A stretch of DNA of 64,000 nucleotides from an uncultured Sediminibacterium sp. (GCF_946481145.1 NZ_CAMLMJ010000009.1:1-64000), one strand, 5' to 3'. Positions 44,554-54,519 are shown, numbered from the stretch's first letter. Notes: a model not told the origin generated them from the sequence alone. Translations and numbers: made by a program.

Positions 44554-44910
44554 TTATTTTCTTCCAGATTGGCGTAAGTAGCTTCCCGTAAGTGCTGATA
44601 ATCCGGCAACTAATCCACCAATAACTCCGGTTAATAAAATCAACACCCAATATGAACCTCCAAGGGGAAGAATATTAGCAACTTTGGTTGATAAGATATG
44701 TTCATTTGCATTATCCTGTAGAAAAGCCAGAACAACCCACAAGCAAAACAATGCCAGGAATCCGGCCAGGAAAGCTTTTCCTGCTTTCTGATGAACCGTA
44801 AGGGCTACTATAAACGAAGTAATGGCAAAACTCCACCAGGGAAGAACACCATATAAACCCGAAGCAAATGCGAGTAATGCTGTAAGCAGAATTGCTGATA
44901 AAAATTTCAT
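44554..44910 (-). CDS. Small integral membrane protein, unknown function
   Basis: A 118-residue protein with four hydrophobic stretches (about 5-20, 22-40, 46-64, 82-110) and short charged loops. No family is recognised. It begins 13 bases after the penicillin acylase stop on the same strand, so the two genes are probably co-transcribed, and it may assist that enzyme's membrane function. The tail LTGSYLRQSGRK is cytoplasmic or periplasmic by positive-inside reasoning. Confidence 0.75.
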   Translation of the reverse strand: MKFLSAILLTALLAFASGLYGVLPWWSFAITSFIVALTVHQKAGKAFLAGFLALFCLWVVLAFLQDNANEHILSTKVANILPLGGSYWVLILLTGVIGGLVAGLSALTGSYLRQSGRK

Positions 44911-44923
44911 AGGAACAAACTGT

Positions 44924-47392
44924 TTAGCTGTTGGTAAATGTTAAATGCCACTTCATTTGCTTATGCTTTGAAGCAGCTTCCTTTTTCAGGAAAAGGATAC
45001 GGTAATATTTTCCTGCAACCCATGAATCCACAAAATTATCGTAGTATTTACTGCCAGGGTTTCCGCTCTGTCCACCGGGATAAACCCCATAGGCTTCTAT
45101 TTCATCTGTTAAATGAACAATCATTCGCCAACTTGGGCCATGCGTTGGTGTAGTTGCATTGATGATGTGCACTCCTCCGCCAATTGGCAAATGCAACCTG
45201 CTAAGTGGATCCAGTTTAAGCAGATGACTCACTCTGGTATCCTTGAATTTACCCCAGGCAAGTTCTCCTTTTTTCTCTAAAGCTTCACATGCAGCAGATG
45301 CTTTTTGAATGGCGGTTAATACTGCATCCTGCAAGGTTTCGGTTTTATCGGGGGTATTGGCATTATCCGCAAAATAATACACACTGTCTTTGATCATTAC
45401 ATCCAGTAATGTGGGTTCATCGGGCCAGGGTAATGGTAAAGGGGATTTATCAAATTCATCTTTCCAGATGGCTGTTTCGAGACTGTCCCAGATGGCCCTG
45501 AATACAGTTGCGCCTTCTTCCCCAATATCGTTACGCAAATTCCAGTTTTTCAGCTTTTGCAAATATTTCAACTCAACGGATTTAAGCATCGATTCGTTTA
45601 CAAAACGCAAAAGTGCTGGTCTCGCCATTTCAGCATACACATTGTAATTATCTGTTTGCATGGCTTGCATATCGGCTGCTGTAATATTGTTCATTGCAGC
45701 CAATTTTTTATTGATAATTACGCCTCTGTAAACCGGAAAATCGCTTCCGGCACCAAGATAATAAGGATAAGTTTCGTCGGTAGATTTTTGGTTTGCGCTA
45801 CTTACAAAACCTCTTTCGGGGTTCCTAATAAAAGGGTTCTCACTATTGGGAATTATTCCCTGCCACATATATTGGTTATCATCACCCGGCATAATAAAAT
45901 CACCCTGCCTGTTCCAACGCGCAATAAAAGCACCTTGCTGTTTCAAAGCGATATCGCCAGATTTTGATGCAAAAACAAAATTTTGTCCGGGACAGGTCCA
46001 TTTTTCAATCGCACTCAGGTAGTCGTCAAAATTTTTGGCCCGGTTTAATTCATAGAAGGTTTCGAGTCCTTGTCCACCTTCATGAGCGGTCCATTTAATG
46101 GCCAGATATTTACCACTGGCACTTTCGTTTTTGTAAGAGGGATCATACATTACCGGACCAAATGCGGTGTAGGCTACATGATCAATTACATCTGGCTTAC
46201 CTTTTACTTTTATTACTTCCTCTTTTACATCGGCTTTATTCCATACCCCATTATACCAGTACTGTTCGAGTGTACTGTCTTTGAATTTCATATCATAATA
46301 GTCGATCACATCCCTACCAGCATTTGTAACACCCCAAGCGATACTATCATTAAATCCAATGATCACAGCGGGTGATCCGGGAAAGCTTGCACCATAAGTG
46401 CTATGTGTAGGTGTGGTAATTTGAACCTCATACCAGAGAGAAGGTAAATTGAGTCCGAGATGCGGATCATTAGCCAGAATTGGTCTACCACTTTTTGTTT
46501 TAGTTCCCGAAACCGCCCAGTTATTACTCCCATTATTTTTATCGGGTACAATTGGGGCTGAAGCTGTACCACCTTGTTGATTGGTTTTGTGATAATAAAC
46601 AGAATCAACACCAGGAGGCGGTTTAACTGCAATGGACGGAGCAGCATAAACTGTTCCTTTTGGAATAATAGGATCTAAAGAATCCTGTACATTGGTAAAT
46701 AGTTGATCAAAATCCTCATAACCAAAATAGTTTCTGGCGTTGGTCATTCGAAGATCACTGGTAACACCTCTTGCTGTTAAATCGTAAGACATAAACATCA
46801 GGAAGAGATAAGTTTTTTCTGGTGTCCACTCCTCTGGTTTATAATCAAGTAATTTATACTCAAAAGGCAAATCTGCAGGATCAAGGTTTTTGATATATTC
46901 ATTCACCCCTTCTGCGTAAGCTTCTATGGCCGTTTTAAGGGCTTTGTTTTTAGATGCCTGGCGCATGGTTTTCTCGGCGGCATACACCATACCTAATCTC
47001 CTGAAAAATTTATCTGTATTGATCCTGTCCGGACCAACAATTTCACTTAACCTACCCGCAGCAACATGTGTCTGGAACTCCATCTGCCAAAGCCTGTATT
47101 TTGCATGAAGGTATCCCTGCGTATAGTAGGCATCAGCATCCTGCTCTGCATAAATATGCGGAACAAGTCTGTCGTCCATATAAACATCTACCTTACCCTG
47201 TAATCCGGCAAGTGTAATATTTCCATCGTGAGAAGCGTTTACCGGCTCCGCATTTTTCCAAAACCCAAGTTGCGGGGATAAGAAATAACCAAGCCTTGGT
47301 GTTTTCCCTGAGCCTACCGGTAGTTGCGTGTTTAAGGTAAATATTAAACCGGCAGTTCCTACTGCCGAAATAATAAATGGAACTATCCTCAT
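44924..47392 (-). CDS. Penicillin acylase family protein
   Basis: A 822-residue Ntn-hydrolase precursor. A hydrophobic segment (1-22) exports or anchors it. The A chain (about 40-280) precedes the self-cleavage site in NNGSNNWAVSG, where the Ser becomes the N-terminal nucleophile of the B chain. NDPHLGLNLPSLWYEV and GSPAVIIGFNDSIAWGVTN are hallmark B-chain motifs. It probably hydrolyses amides such as acyl-homoserine lactones, penicillin-like or other N-acylated compounds; the natural substrate is unknown. The neighbouring small membrane gene follows 13 bases downstream. Confidence 0.92.
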   Translation of the reverse strand: MRIVPFIISAVGTAGLIFTLNTQLPVGSGKTPRLGYFLSPQLGFWKNAEPVNASHDGNITLAGLQGKVDVYMDDRLVPHIYAEQDADAYYTQGYLHAKYRLWQMEFQTHVAAGRLSEIVGPDRINTDKFFRRLGMVYAAEKTMRQASKNKALKTAIEAYAEGVNEYIKNLDPADLPFEYKLLDYKPEEWTPEKTYLFLMFMSYDLTARGVTSDLRMTNARNYFGYEDFDQLFTNVQDSLDPIIPKGTVYAAPSIAVKPPPGVDSVYYHKTNQQGGTASAPIVPDKNNGSNNWAVSGTKTKSGRPILANDPHLGLNLPSLWYEVQITTPTHSTYGASFPGSPAVIIGFNDSIAWGVTNAGRDVIDYYDMKFKDSTLEQYWYNGVWNKADVKEEVIKVKGKPDVIDHVAYTAFGPVMYDPSYKNESASGKYLAIKWTAHEGGQGLETFYELNRAKNFDDYLSAIEKWTCPGQNFVFASKSGDIALKQQGAFIARWNRQGDFIMPGDDNQYMWQGIIPNSENPFIRNPERGFVSSANQKSTDETYPYYLGAGSDFPVYRGVIINKKLAAMNNITAADMQAMQTDNYNVYAEMARPALLRFVNESMLKSVELKYLQKLKNWNLRNDIGEEGATVFRAIWDSLETAIWKDEFDKSPLPLPWPDEPTLLDVMIKDSVYYFADNANTPDKTETLQDAVLTAIQKASAACEALEKKGELAWGKFKDTRVSHLLKLDPLSRLHLPIGGGVHIINATTPTHGPSWRMIVHLTDEIEAYGVYPGGQSGNPGSKYYDNFVDSWVAGKYYRILFLKKEAASKHKQMKWHLTFTNS

Positions 47393-47460
47393 TTAAAAAG
47401 TTTTGAAATTGAATATAAGATTTTTATAGAAGAATTGGTTCTTGGATGTAAAGGAATTTT

Positions 47461-47662
47461 GGCTGCGAGCTTCTAGCTGCTAGCCTTGATTGGTGCTTGT
47501 TTTATGATTTCTGCTATTATTTGAATAAATGAGAGGGCTTGCGAATCTGTTTTGTAAAAATCCTGCTTAAAATAAGTATTTAATTACCATATTTACGCTT
47601 ATGGATGGTTAAATCAATACCAAAAAAAGCTAGTAGCTAGCAGCTAGTGGCTAGAAGCTGTT
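47461..47662. repeat. Composite intergenic element, copy B, with terminal inverted words
   Basis: The left end GGCTGCGAGCTTCTAGCTGC (47461-47480) contains AGCTTCTAGCTGCTAGC, which pairs with a right-end copy (47627-47661) interrupted by one extra TGGCTAG word. The core 47482-47551 is about 80% identical to copy A at 26283-26352. The whole ~200-base unit is bounded by inverted words, like a small non-autonomous element. It lies 3' of the BioF-like gene and 5' of the penicillin acylase gene. Confidence 0.7.
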
Positions 47663-47689
47663 TTTCTTGAAAAATAACTGAACCAACCT

Positions 47690-48781
47690 TTATTTCATAA
47701 ATGATACTAATCGATAAATTTCCTCTGCTGTATTATATGCATGAATTACAATACGCAAACGCTCTTTACCTTCCGGTACGGTGGGATACAAAATCGGTCT
47801 GACATCCAATCCTGCCTGTTGTAATTGCGCTGCCATCTGCTTTGCCGGTGCATTACCCGGAATAATTACGCCCTGTATAGGGGTTAACGAATGCAATTTT
47901 TCAAAACGAATATCAGATCGCTGAAATATAGCTACTAATTCAGCCAAGTTCTTGCGTTCGTTTTGCATCAAGGGAAATAGTTGATACGACCGTATAATCA
48001 TTTCAATTGCATGAGCCGGCAATGCCGTAGAATATATCAGGCTTCTCGAAAAATTTATGAGATAAGTTTTGAGTTGCTTCGATCCAAGTACAACAGCTCC
48101 ATGGCAACCACATGCTTTTCCGAAAGTATGTACCCTGGCAAAAACATGATCCTGCAAACCCATTGATTGTACCAGTCCCTCCCCCTTATCTCCGATTACA
48201 CCAGTTGCATGGGCTTCGTCGATAATCAGGTGTGCATTATATGCTTTAGCAAGTTGAACCATTTCATGCAAGGGACATAAATCTCCATCCATACTAAATA
48301 CTGACTCGGTAACAATAAAGATATTTCCCGTTGCTGATTCAAGTTTTTTCTTCAGGTCGGCCAGATCATTATGCGCAAAGGAAAATGCTTTAGCAAAAGA
48401 TAGCCGTATACCATCACGGATAGATGCATGCGACAGATAATCATATAATACCGTATCTCCTTTCTGCGGAACAGATGATAATAATCCAAGATTAGCATCG
48501 TATCCGGAATTAAAGATCAATGCGGTTGCTGCTTCATGGAAACTGGCTATTTGTAATTCGGCAGCCTCTATCAAAGGATAATTACCTGCCAGTAATCGGG
48601 AACCTGTGGAACCAGTTAATAAGCCATCTACATCTCCATAATTCAATAATCGCTGCCTGGCAATACCGAGGTAATCATTCGAACAAAAGTCTATCATCCC
48701 TTCGGATAAGCTTAGTGATCTCAGCGATTGACCATCAATCCTGGCCTGCAATTTTCTGGCTAAAAAATCATCCGGATACAT
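47690..48781 (-). CDS. bioF: 8-amino-7-oxononanoate synthase-like PLP enzyme
   Basis: A 363-residue alpha-oxoamine synthase that condenses an acyl-CoA or acyl-ACP with an amino acid. FCSNDYLGIARQ, TGSTGSRLLAGNYPLIEAAE, the PLP-stacking His in DYLSHASIRDG, IIDEAHATGVIG, and the PLP lysine in HTFGKACGCHG are visible. It most resembles BioF (pimeloyl donor plus alanine) but is rather short and no other bio gene is nearby, so another acyl donor, or the serine or glycine group, cannot be excluded. The gene is divergent from miaE across 79 bases. Confidence 0.85.
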   Translation of the reverse strand: MYPDDFLARKLQARIDGQSLRSLSLSEGMIDFCSNDYLGIARQRLLNYGDVDGLLTGSTGSRLLAGNYPLIEAAELQIASFHEAATALIFNSGYDANLGLLSSVPQKGDTVLYDYLSHASIRDGIRLSFAKAFSFAHNDLADLKKKLESATGNIFIVTESVFSMDGDLCPLHEMVQLAKAYNAHLIIDEAHATGVIGDKGEGLVQSMGLQDHVFARVHTFGKACGCHGAVVLGSKQLKTYLINFSRSLIYSTALPAHAIEMIIRSYQLFPLMQNERKNLAELVAIFQRSDIRFEKLHSLTPIQGVIIPGNAPAKQMAAQLQQAGLDVRPILYPTVPEGKERLRIVIHAYNTAEEIYRLVSFMK

Positions 48782-48860
48782 AACCGTAAAACTAAACTAA
48801 TTTGCTTTAACCAATGAGCAATGAAAAGTCCGGGTTCGAGCGTAATTTGCAACTCAATTG

Positions 48861-49475
48861 ATGTATATGGAGCTTTCAGAACACACGAAAAACATATTGG
48901 GACTTCAGCTACCCACCGACCCAAGATGGGTTGACCTTGCAAGTATTAGCCTGGAAGCTATTCTTACCGACCATGCATATTGCGAACAGAAGGCTGCCAT
49001 TACTTGTATATCTCTTATACAACGGTATTCCCAAAAAGCAGAACTGGTAAAACTATTGTCCCCTATTGTTACAGAGGAATGGGGACATTTCAGACTTGTG
49101 CTGAATGAATTACACAAAAGAGGGCTCCAACTCGGCATTCAACGAAAAGACATATACGTAAACAAGCTACTAGAGTTTCAACAAAAGGGGGGCAGTGCGG
49201 AAGGTAGGTTTCTTGACCAGATGCTAACCATGGCCCTGATTGAAGCAAGAAGTTGCGAAAGATTTAAACGTTTAAGTGAAGGGCTGAACGATAAATACAT
49301 GCGTAATTTCTATCGCAGGTTCATGGAAAGTGAAGCTGGACACTACACCCTGTTTATAGAGCTTGCAGAAATGTATGTAGACAAAGCAAAAGTGCGCAGT
49401 CGATGGAAACAATGGCTCGATTATGAAACTGCCATCATGCAGGAAATAGAACTAAGAGGCGATCGTATCCATTAA
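48861..49475 (+). CDS. miaE: tRNA-(ms2io6A)-hydroxylase
   Basis: The chosen ATG at 48861 gives 204 residues; TTG 48858 and ATG 48867 are alternatives, all close to a -7-like TAATTTGC (48843-48850). It is a di-iron protein: ILTDHAYCEQKAA, EEWGHFRLVLNE (ExxH), EARSCERFKRL and ESEAGHYTLF (ExxxH) provide the ligands. MiaE hydroxylates the isopentenyl side chain of ms2i6A at position 37 of tRNA. It is divergent from the BioF-like gene and ends just before the convergent GSCFA gene, whose stop overlaps no coding bases. Confidence 0.92.
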   Translation: MYMELSEHTKNILGLQLPTDPRWVDLASISLEAILTDHAYCEQKAAITCISLIQRYSQKAELVKLLSPIVTEEWGHFRLVLNELHKRGLQLGIQRKDIYVNKLLEFQQKGGSAEGRFLDQMLTMALIEARSCERFKRLSEGLNDKYMRNFYRRFMESEAGHYTLFIELAEMYVDKAKVRSRWKQWLDYETAIMQEIELRGDRIH

Positions 49476-49476
49476 T

Positions 49477-50481
49477 TTAGTTCCTGATTTGGGCTTCAAA
49501 ATATTGCAATTCAGTATCCCAATTAATAAAGGGATACATTTTTACCATCTGTTTTGTTTTTTCCTGATAAGTTTTAAGGAATTGCTGGTGCTGCTCTGTT
49601 GCGGGATTAAATGGTTTATGCTGTACAGCCAGGTTGATGGCTGCAATTTCTTTTAAGAGCTGCTTAGTTGTATCAGGCATACAGGCCCCGGTAAATTTTT
49701 CCCATACATACTGTGTTGCATGGAAATTCGGATGCACTAAATCTTCTGCGTAAAATCGATAATCCCGCAGGTCATCAATGACCAATTCGTACGCCGGGAA
49801 ATAATACAGCCCTTCAAATTTTTCTACCAGATGATGCACAGCCTGAATAAGCACCGCTTTGCTCTTGTTATTTTCAATTACACCCTCGCGCAAGTGTCGA
49901 ACAGGACTGATTGTAAATATAATCTGCAGTTTTGGATTGAAATGAAAGAGCCGATGTATCATATTATCCAGCACGGTCAGCACATCTTCCGTAGTCATTA
50001 ATCGCTTTGAAAACCAGTCTGACGGCGCTTTATGATTATTTGCCGCCACTGTGCCCAACTTATAATTCGGCGCATTTTCAGTAAGCATATAAACCCATGC
50101 CGACCCTAATGTGATCATGATATGATCAGCCTGTTTTAACGCTTTGTGTGTATCATTAATCGACTCATTGATTTTACCCAATGCATCTCCTGGTGTAATT
50201 CCTGAATACCTGCTATGGTGCTTCCAGCTATGCCAGCATTCATTCAATAAAAACAGATCATCTTCCGTGTATGTTTTCTCTTCTATATAATCAGTGATTG
50301 CTTCTGCAACACTTACAGGATTAAAAAGAATACCATGTGGGTTTTCTGTAACCTTGAATTTATGCTTCCTTAATTTCTCCCCCATGTTTTCTGTAAAACA
50401 AGAACCCATCAGCACCAGATTTTGTCCATGCTGTATTTTCTTTTCGGGAGACTTAATATCAAACTCGTAATGAAACTTCAT
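49477..50481 (-). CDS. GSCFA domain protein
   Basis: A 334-residue protein with the name-giving motif LMGSCFTENMGEKLRKHKF near the N-terminus (Ser/Cys of an SGNH-like hydrolase) and later ITLGSAWVYML and EDLVHPNFHATQYVW, the Asp/His end of the active site. The family is found mostly in Bacteroidota and proteobacteria; a lipase/esterase or acyltransferase role is likely but unproven. Its stop is one base from the miaE stop. It is three bases downstream of the HMG-CoA lyase gene, so they are probably co-transcribed. Confidence 0.85.
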   Translation of the reverse strand: MKFHYEFDIKSPEKKIQHGQNLVLMGSCFTENMGEKLRKHKFKVTENPHGILFNPVSVAEAITDYIEEKTYTEDDLFLLNECWHSWKHHSRYSGITPGDALGKINESINDTHKALKQADHIMITLGSAWVYMLTENAPNYKLGTVAANNHKAPSDWFSKRLMTTEDVLTVLDNMIHRLFHFNPKLQIIFTISPVRHLREGVIENNKSKAVLIQAVHHLVEKFEGLYYFPAYELVIDDLRDYRFYAEDLVHPNFHATQYVWEKFTGACMPDTTKQLLKEIAAINLAVQHKPFNPATEQHQQFLKTYQEKTKQMVKMYPFINWDTELQYFEAQIRN

Positions 50482-50484
50482 ATA

Positions 50485-51354
50485 TCATTGAAAAATTTTT
50501 CCTGCCATCATGCTACTCTCCATCAGCGCTTTTGCATTAAGGTCAGGCAACAATCCTTTCTCCTGGAAATATTCAATCATTTTTTCTGTATCCATATTGC
50601 CAACAAGTTCATCCTGTGCCATTGGACATCCGCCAATTCCTTTAAGGGCTCCATCAAATCTTTTGCAACCTGAATTATGGGCGGCTTTAAGTTTATCCTT
50701 CCAATTTTGTGCAGAGGAATGAAGATGCACCCCAAATGAAACAGCGGGATATTGTGGTATCAGTGTTGATAATGCAAGACTGATTTGTTCCGGTGAAGCG
50801 AGTCCAACCGTATCTGCCAGTGAAATAATTTTAATCTCTTCCTGAACCATTCTATCTGCCCATTCCAACAATATAGATGCATCATATAAATCACCATAAG
50901 GATTACCAAAGCCCATGCTGAGATAAACCACCAGCACTTTACCTGATTTAATGCATAGTTCTTGAATATCTTTCACCCGATCGAAACTCTCTTCCATGCT
51001 GCTGTTCGTATTCTTCAGTTGAAATGTGGGTGAGATTGAAAATGGAAAACCTAAATAATGTATTTCTTCAAAAACAGATGCATCCAAAGCTCCTCGTTGA
51101 TTCGCTACGATAGCCAATAATTTTGTGGAAGTGTTTTCTAGCCGAAGATTAGCGAGCACTTCCCTGGTATCTGCCATTTGGGGAATAGCTTTTGGAGATA
51201 CAAAACTGCCGAAATCAAGCGTATCAAAGCCAACCTGCAACAATAGGTTTAGATAGGCCACTTTGGTTTCGGTGGGCAAAAAATGAGGCCAGCCCTGCAT
51301 TGCATCACGCGGACATTCTATTAGTTGTATCGTATCCTCATTTTTTACTTGCAT
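50485..51354 (-). CDS. Hydroxymethylglutaryl-CoA lyase
   Basis: A 289-residue TIM-barrel DRE-metallolyase. IQLIECPRDAMQGWPHFL is the metal-binding N-terminal motif (PRD), SLADTVGLASPEQI and VHLHSSAQN carry metal ligands, and GGCPMAQDELVGN holds the catalytic Cys loop (canonical GCPxAxGAxGN). It cleaves HMG-CoA to acetoacetate and acetyl-CoA in leucine degradation. The first motif begins EC rather than the usual EVG or EVGPRDG. The surrounding genes are not of leucine catabolism, so this may be a stand-alone member. Confidence 0.88.
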   Translation of the reverse strand: MQVKNEDTIQLIECPRDAMQGWPHFLPTETKVAYLNLLLQVGFDTLDFGSFVSPKAIPQMADTREVLANLRLENTSTKLLAIVANQRGALDASVFEEIHYLGFPFSISPTFQLKNTNSSMEESFDRVKDIQELCIKSGKVLVVYLSMGFGNPYGDLYDASILLEWADRMVQEEIKIISLADTVGLASPEQISLALSTLIPQYPAVSFGVHLHSSAQNWKDKLKAAHNSGCKRFDGALKGIGGCPMAQDELVGNMDTEKMIEYFQEKGLLPDLNAKALMESSMMAGKIFQ

Positions 51355-51370
51355 GGTAAATATTGATAAA

Positions 51371-52126
51371 TCAATCTTTTGAAATCCGGTGTTTCATTGC
51401 TTCGTATAAAACAATTCCTGCTGCAACAGAAACATTGAATGAATCAAATTTAGTTGCCATCGGAATAGTAAAAAAAGCATCTGCTGCTTTAGCAAGGTAT
51501 GGCTGTACACCTTTGCCTTCGTCTCCCATAATTATACAGCAAGGTTCTGCCAGCGACAATTCATATACTTTTTTATCGGCGCGCATTTCGCTGGTAAAAA
51601 CCTGTATTCCGTTCAGGTGTAGCGTGTCTACGGCTTTTAATAAACTATTGACCCTGCAAATATTAATGTGTTCCAATGCACCGGCACTACTTTTCATTGC
51701 TTCTGCATTCAGCGCGCCCACTCCTTTATCGGGAATAATCAGTGCCTGTGCACCACAGCAATGGGCACTACGTGCAATGGCGCCAATATTTCTCACATCA
51801 GTTACACCGTCTAACATCACAAACAACGGCAGCTCTCCTTTTGAAACTACATGATCAATTACCTGTTGAAGGTCCATATATTGCACCAATGCCGCAAAAG
51901 CTATAACACCCTGGTGATTAGCCTTGGTCAGGTAATGCAGTTTTTCAGGGGGAACCATTTGTATAGGAATCTGGTTATCCCTTGCAAGCTGTCGAATAGC
52001 TGCAACCGAGTCTCCGGAAATATTTTTTTGCATCAGGATCTTATCGATCGGCCTCCCCGATTCTAATGCTTCCACCAGTGGTTGGCGGCCTATGATTAAT
52101 CCACTTTGTTTGATAGCCATATGCAA
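51371..52126 (-). CDS. rlmB: 23S rRNA 2'-O-methyltransferase RlmB (SpoU family)
   Basis: A 251-residue SPOUT methyltransferase. The N-terminal substrate-binding domain (1-80) has IIGRQPLVEALESGRPIDKI. The catalytic part has motif 1 LDGVTDVRNIGAIARSA, motif 2 CCIIMGDEGKGVQPYL and motif 3 FNVSVAAGIVLYEAM, forming the trefoil knot. RlmB methylates G2251 of 23S rRNA. The start may be ATG 52126 or the ATG at 52120 (MAIKQSG). It follows the NUDIX gene by five bases and precedes the HMG-CoA lyase gene by 16 bases. Confidence 0.93.
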   Translation of the reverse strand: MHMAIKQSGLIIGRQPLVEALESGRPIDKILMQKNISGDSVAAIRQLARDNQIPIQMVPPEKLHYLTKANHQGVIAFAALVQYMDLQQVIDHVVSKGELPLFVMLDGVTDVRNIGAIARSAHCCGAQALIIPDKGVGALNAEAMKSSAGALEHINICRVNSLLKAVDTLHLNGIQVFTSEMRADKKVYELSLAEPCCIIMGDEGKGVQPYLAKAADAFFTIPMATKFDSFNVSVAAGIVLYEAMKHRISKD

Positions 52127-52131
52127 ATGTA

Positions 52132-52686
52132 CTATAACAGTTTACCCTGTAATTGTAATAATTTAATTTTTGTAATTGCTGCTACACTGATTGAATCAGT
52201 AATCAGTCCCTTTTCCACCATTTTATAGGCTTCTGATAAGCTGATTTTCTGAAGCCGCAATTGTTCAGTTTCTTCTGGTTCAGGTTCAGACTGCGTTAAT
52301 TCAGTAGCCAGGAAAACAATTGCCAGTTCATCGCTTACGGAATTAGACAAATGCATCCGAAGCAACTCTTTCCATTGTTTAGCTTCCAGACCTGTTTCTT
52401 CTTTTAGTTCCCGTATGGCCCCCTTTAATGGAGATTCATCATGTGGGCAACCACCTTCAGGTATCTCCCAACTATAGGCATTCAGTACATAACGATACTG
52501 ACCCACCAACCAAATCTGTTCCTGTTCATCCAGGGCTACTATACCGATGGCTATATTCTTGAAATGCACTTTACCATAGATGCCCTTACCACCATTTGGA
52601 TTAATCACATCATCTTCTGTAACACTGATCCATTTATTATCATATACTGATTTAGAATGTAAGGTTGTCCAGGGGTTAGTTTCCAT
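52132..52686 (-). CDS. NUDIX hydrolase
   Basis: A 184-residue NUDIX protein. The box reads GGCPHDESPLKGAIRELKEE then TGL, matching G-x5-E-x7-REUxEExGU, with VGQYRYVLNAYSWEIPEGG before it as in ADP-ribose/GDP-mannose pyrophosphatases. It probably hydrolyses ADP-ribose or a similar nucleoside diphosphate sugar. Its start overlaps the end of the upstream membrane-protein gene by 11 bases, suggesting translational coupling, and rlmB starts five bases after its stop. Confidence 0.9.
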   Translation of the reverse strand: METNPWTTLHSKSVYDNKWISVTEDDVINPNGGKGIYGKVHFKNIAIGIVALDEQEQIWLVGQYRYVLNAYSWEIPEGGCPHDESPLKGAIRELKEETGLEAKQWKELLRMHLSNSVSDELAIVFLATELTQSEPEPEETEQLRLQKISLSEAYKMVEKGLITDSISVAAITKIKLLQLQGKLL

Positions 52687-53209
52687 AGTTTGTTTTTGGG
52701 CTGAATAAATTAGTCAACAGGCTAACCAGCAGGTATAACAGAATAAGTATTACTATGAGGAATTTTATGGATGCGAAATAAACTGTTGCCTGTAGACTTA
52801 TTTCCGTATAATGTCTGGCTAAACTAGCAAGCATGATTATATTCTCCATAACATCAAACACTGCAGCGATCCATGCTGATACCATAAGCCATTTACCTAT
52901 CCTTATAAGTATTTTATGTTTCCATTGATTGGCGGCTATAGTTAAGGTAAGTAAGAAAAAATGTGTATAGACAATTATAAAAATAAAATCGAGCCAGATA
53001 TTAACCTTTGCAGCGTCTATGGGCCATAATGAGAGGATGAGGGATAATTTCTCTGATGTATTTGCAAATTCCAATGCAAGAATACCCGATGGTGTATCAG
53101 GCATAATCAATGCTGCACCCTGGTAACGCATGATCATTATTACCCCCAATAATAAAATGACGGCTACAATGAGTTTTTGTCTGGATGGATGGTTTGGTTG
53201 ACGAGACAT
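52676..53209 (-). CDS. Four-helix membrane protein of unknown function
   Basis: A 177-residue protein with about four helices (KLIVAVILLLGVIMIM; a helix near 72-90; GKWLMVSAWIAAVFDVMENI; IKFLIVILILLYLLVSL) and a loop MPDTPSGILALEFANT between the first two. It is not recognised as a named family. The first gene downstream of the metK terminator, it overlaps the NUDIX gene by 11 bases. Function unknown. Confidence 0.75.
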   Translation of the reverse strand: MSRQPNHPSRQKLIVAVILLLGVIMIMRYQGAALIMPDTPSGILALEFANTSEKLSLILSLWPIDAAKVNIWLDFIFIIVYTHFFLLTLTIAANQWKHKILIRIGKWLMVSAWIAAVFDVMENIIMLASLARHYTEISLQATVYFASIKFLIVILILLYLLVSLLTNLFSPKTNYGN

Positions 53210-53220
53210 ACTATAAATAT

Positions 53221-53249
53221 AAAAAGCCCCCGGTAAACGGAGGCTTTTT
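53221..53249 (-). terminator. Terminator of metK
   Basis: AAAAAGCCCCCG (53221-53232) and CGGAGGCTTTTT (53238-53249) form a 12-bp stem with one mismatch and a five-base loop, 17 bases after the metK stop codon and just upstream of the membrane-protein gene. Confidence 0.85.
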
Positions 53250-53265
53250 ATGAGATCTATTAAGT

Positions 53266-54519
53266 TTATTTAAGCCCGAAAGCTTTTTTCACTTTGGCTA
53301 CATAATCCAGTTTCTCCCAGGTAAACAGCTCCACTTTTACTTTCTTCTCTTTACCATCTGGTGATTTAAATGTTTTGGTAACCACTTCACTCTTACGACC
53401 CATGTGGCCATAAGCTGCGGTTTCACTGTATATCGGGCTACGCAGTTTCAGGCGTTGCTCAATAAAGTATGGACGCATATCGAAGATGCCTTCTACGATC
53501 TTTGCAATCTGACCATCAGTTAAGTTTACTTTGGCTGTACCATAAGTATTTACGTTGATGCTCGTTGGCTGTGCCACTCCGATTGCATAAGATACCTGTA
53601 CCAGAACTTCGCTTGCAACACCTGCCGCTACCAGATTTTTAGCAATATGACGGGTTGCATAAGCAGCCGAACGGTCTACTTTACTAGGATCTTTACCACT
53701 GAATGCTCCACCACCATGTGCTCCTTTACCACCGTAAGTATCTACGATGATTTTACGACCGGTTAAACCAGTATCGCCATGTGGACCACCGATTACAAAC
53801 TTACCGGTTGGGTTGATATGGTATTTGATATTGTTGTTAAACAGTTTAGCGTATTTCTTGTACTTGCTCTTAACGCGTGGAATCAGGATATTGATGATAT
53901 CTGATTTTATTTTAGCCAGCATTTTAGCTTCTGTATCAAAGTCGTCGTGCTGGGTAGATACCACAATTGCGTCGATTCTTACAGGCTGGTTGTTATCATC
54001 ATATTCCAGTGTAACCTGGCTCTTTGCATCAGGACGCAGGTATTTGATCTGTTTATTCTCTCTTCTCAATGCAGCCAGTTCAATCAGGATCTTATGGGCA
54101 AGATCCAGTGCAAGTGGCATATAATCATCGGTTTCATTGCTGGCATAACCAAACATCATACCCTGATCTCCTGCTCCCTGCTCTTCTTTTTTCTTCTTAT
54201 CTACACCCTGGTTAATATCTGCTGATTGCTCATGAATAGCTGATAATATACCACAGCTATTCGCTTCAAACATATATTCACTCTTGGTATAGCCGATTTT
54301 ACGGATTACACCACGGGCAATTTCCTGTACATCCAGGTATGCTTTTGATTTTACTTCACCTGCCAGTACTACCTGACCAGTGGTTACCAGGGTTTCACAG
54401 GCAACTTTTGATTGTGCATCGAAGGCTAAGAAATTATCGATTAATGCATCTGAAATCTGGTCAGCTACTTTATCCGGATGTCCTTCAGACACGCTCTCGG
54501 AAGTAAATAAATAAGGCAT
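53266..54519 (-). CDS. metK: S-adenosylmethionine synthetase
   Basis: A 417-residue enzyme that makes SAM from methionine and [23 protein letters not shown] (methionine and ATP binding), [40 protein letters not shown] and [19 protein letters not shown] are the family signatures. Length is slightly above the common 384-400, with an insert around residues 245-260. SAM is used by lipA, rlmB and others in the window. No SAM riboswitch is seen in the short leader. Confidence 0.97.
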   Translation of the reverse strand: MPYLFTSESVSEGHPDKVADQISDALIDNFLAFDAQSKVACETLVTTGQVVLAGEVKSKAYLDVQEIARGVIRKIGYTKSEYMFEANSCGILSAIHEQSADINQGVDKKKKEEQGAGDQGMMFGYASNETDDYMPLALDLAHKILIELAALRRENKQIKYLRPDAKSQVTLEYDDNNQPVRIDAIVVSTQHDDFDTEAKMLAKIKSDIINILIPRVKSKYKKYAKLFNNNIKYHINPTGKFVIGGPHGDTGLTGRKIIVDTYGGKGAHGGGAFSGKDPSKVDRSAAYATRHIAKNLVAAGVASEVLVQVSYAIGVAQPTSINVNTYGTAKVNLTDGQIAKIVEGIFDMRPYFIEQRLKLRSPIYSETAAYGHMGRKSEVVTKTFKSPDGKEKKVKVELFTWEKLDYVAKVKKAFGLK

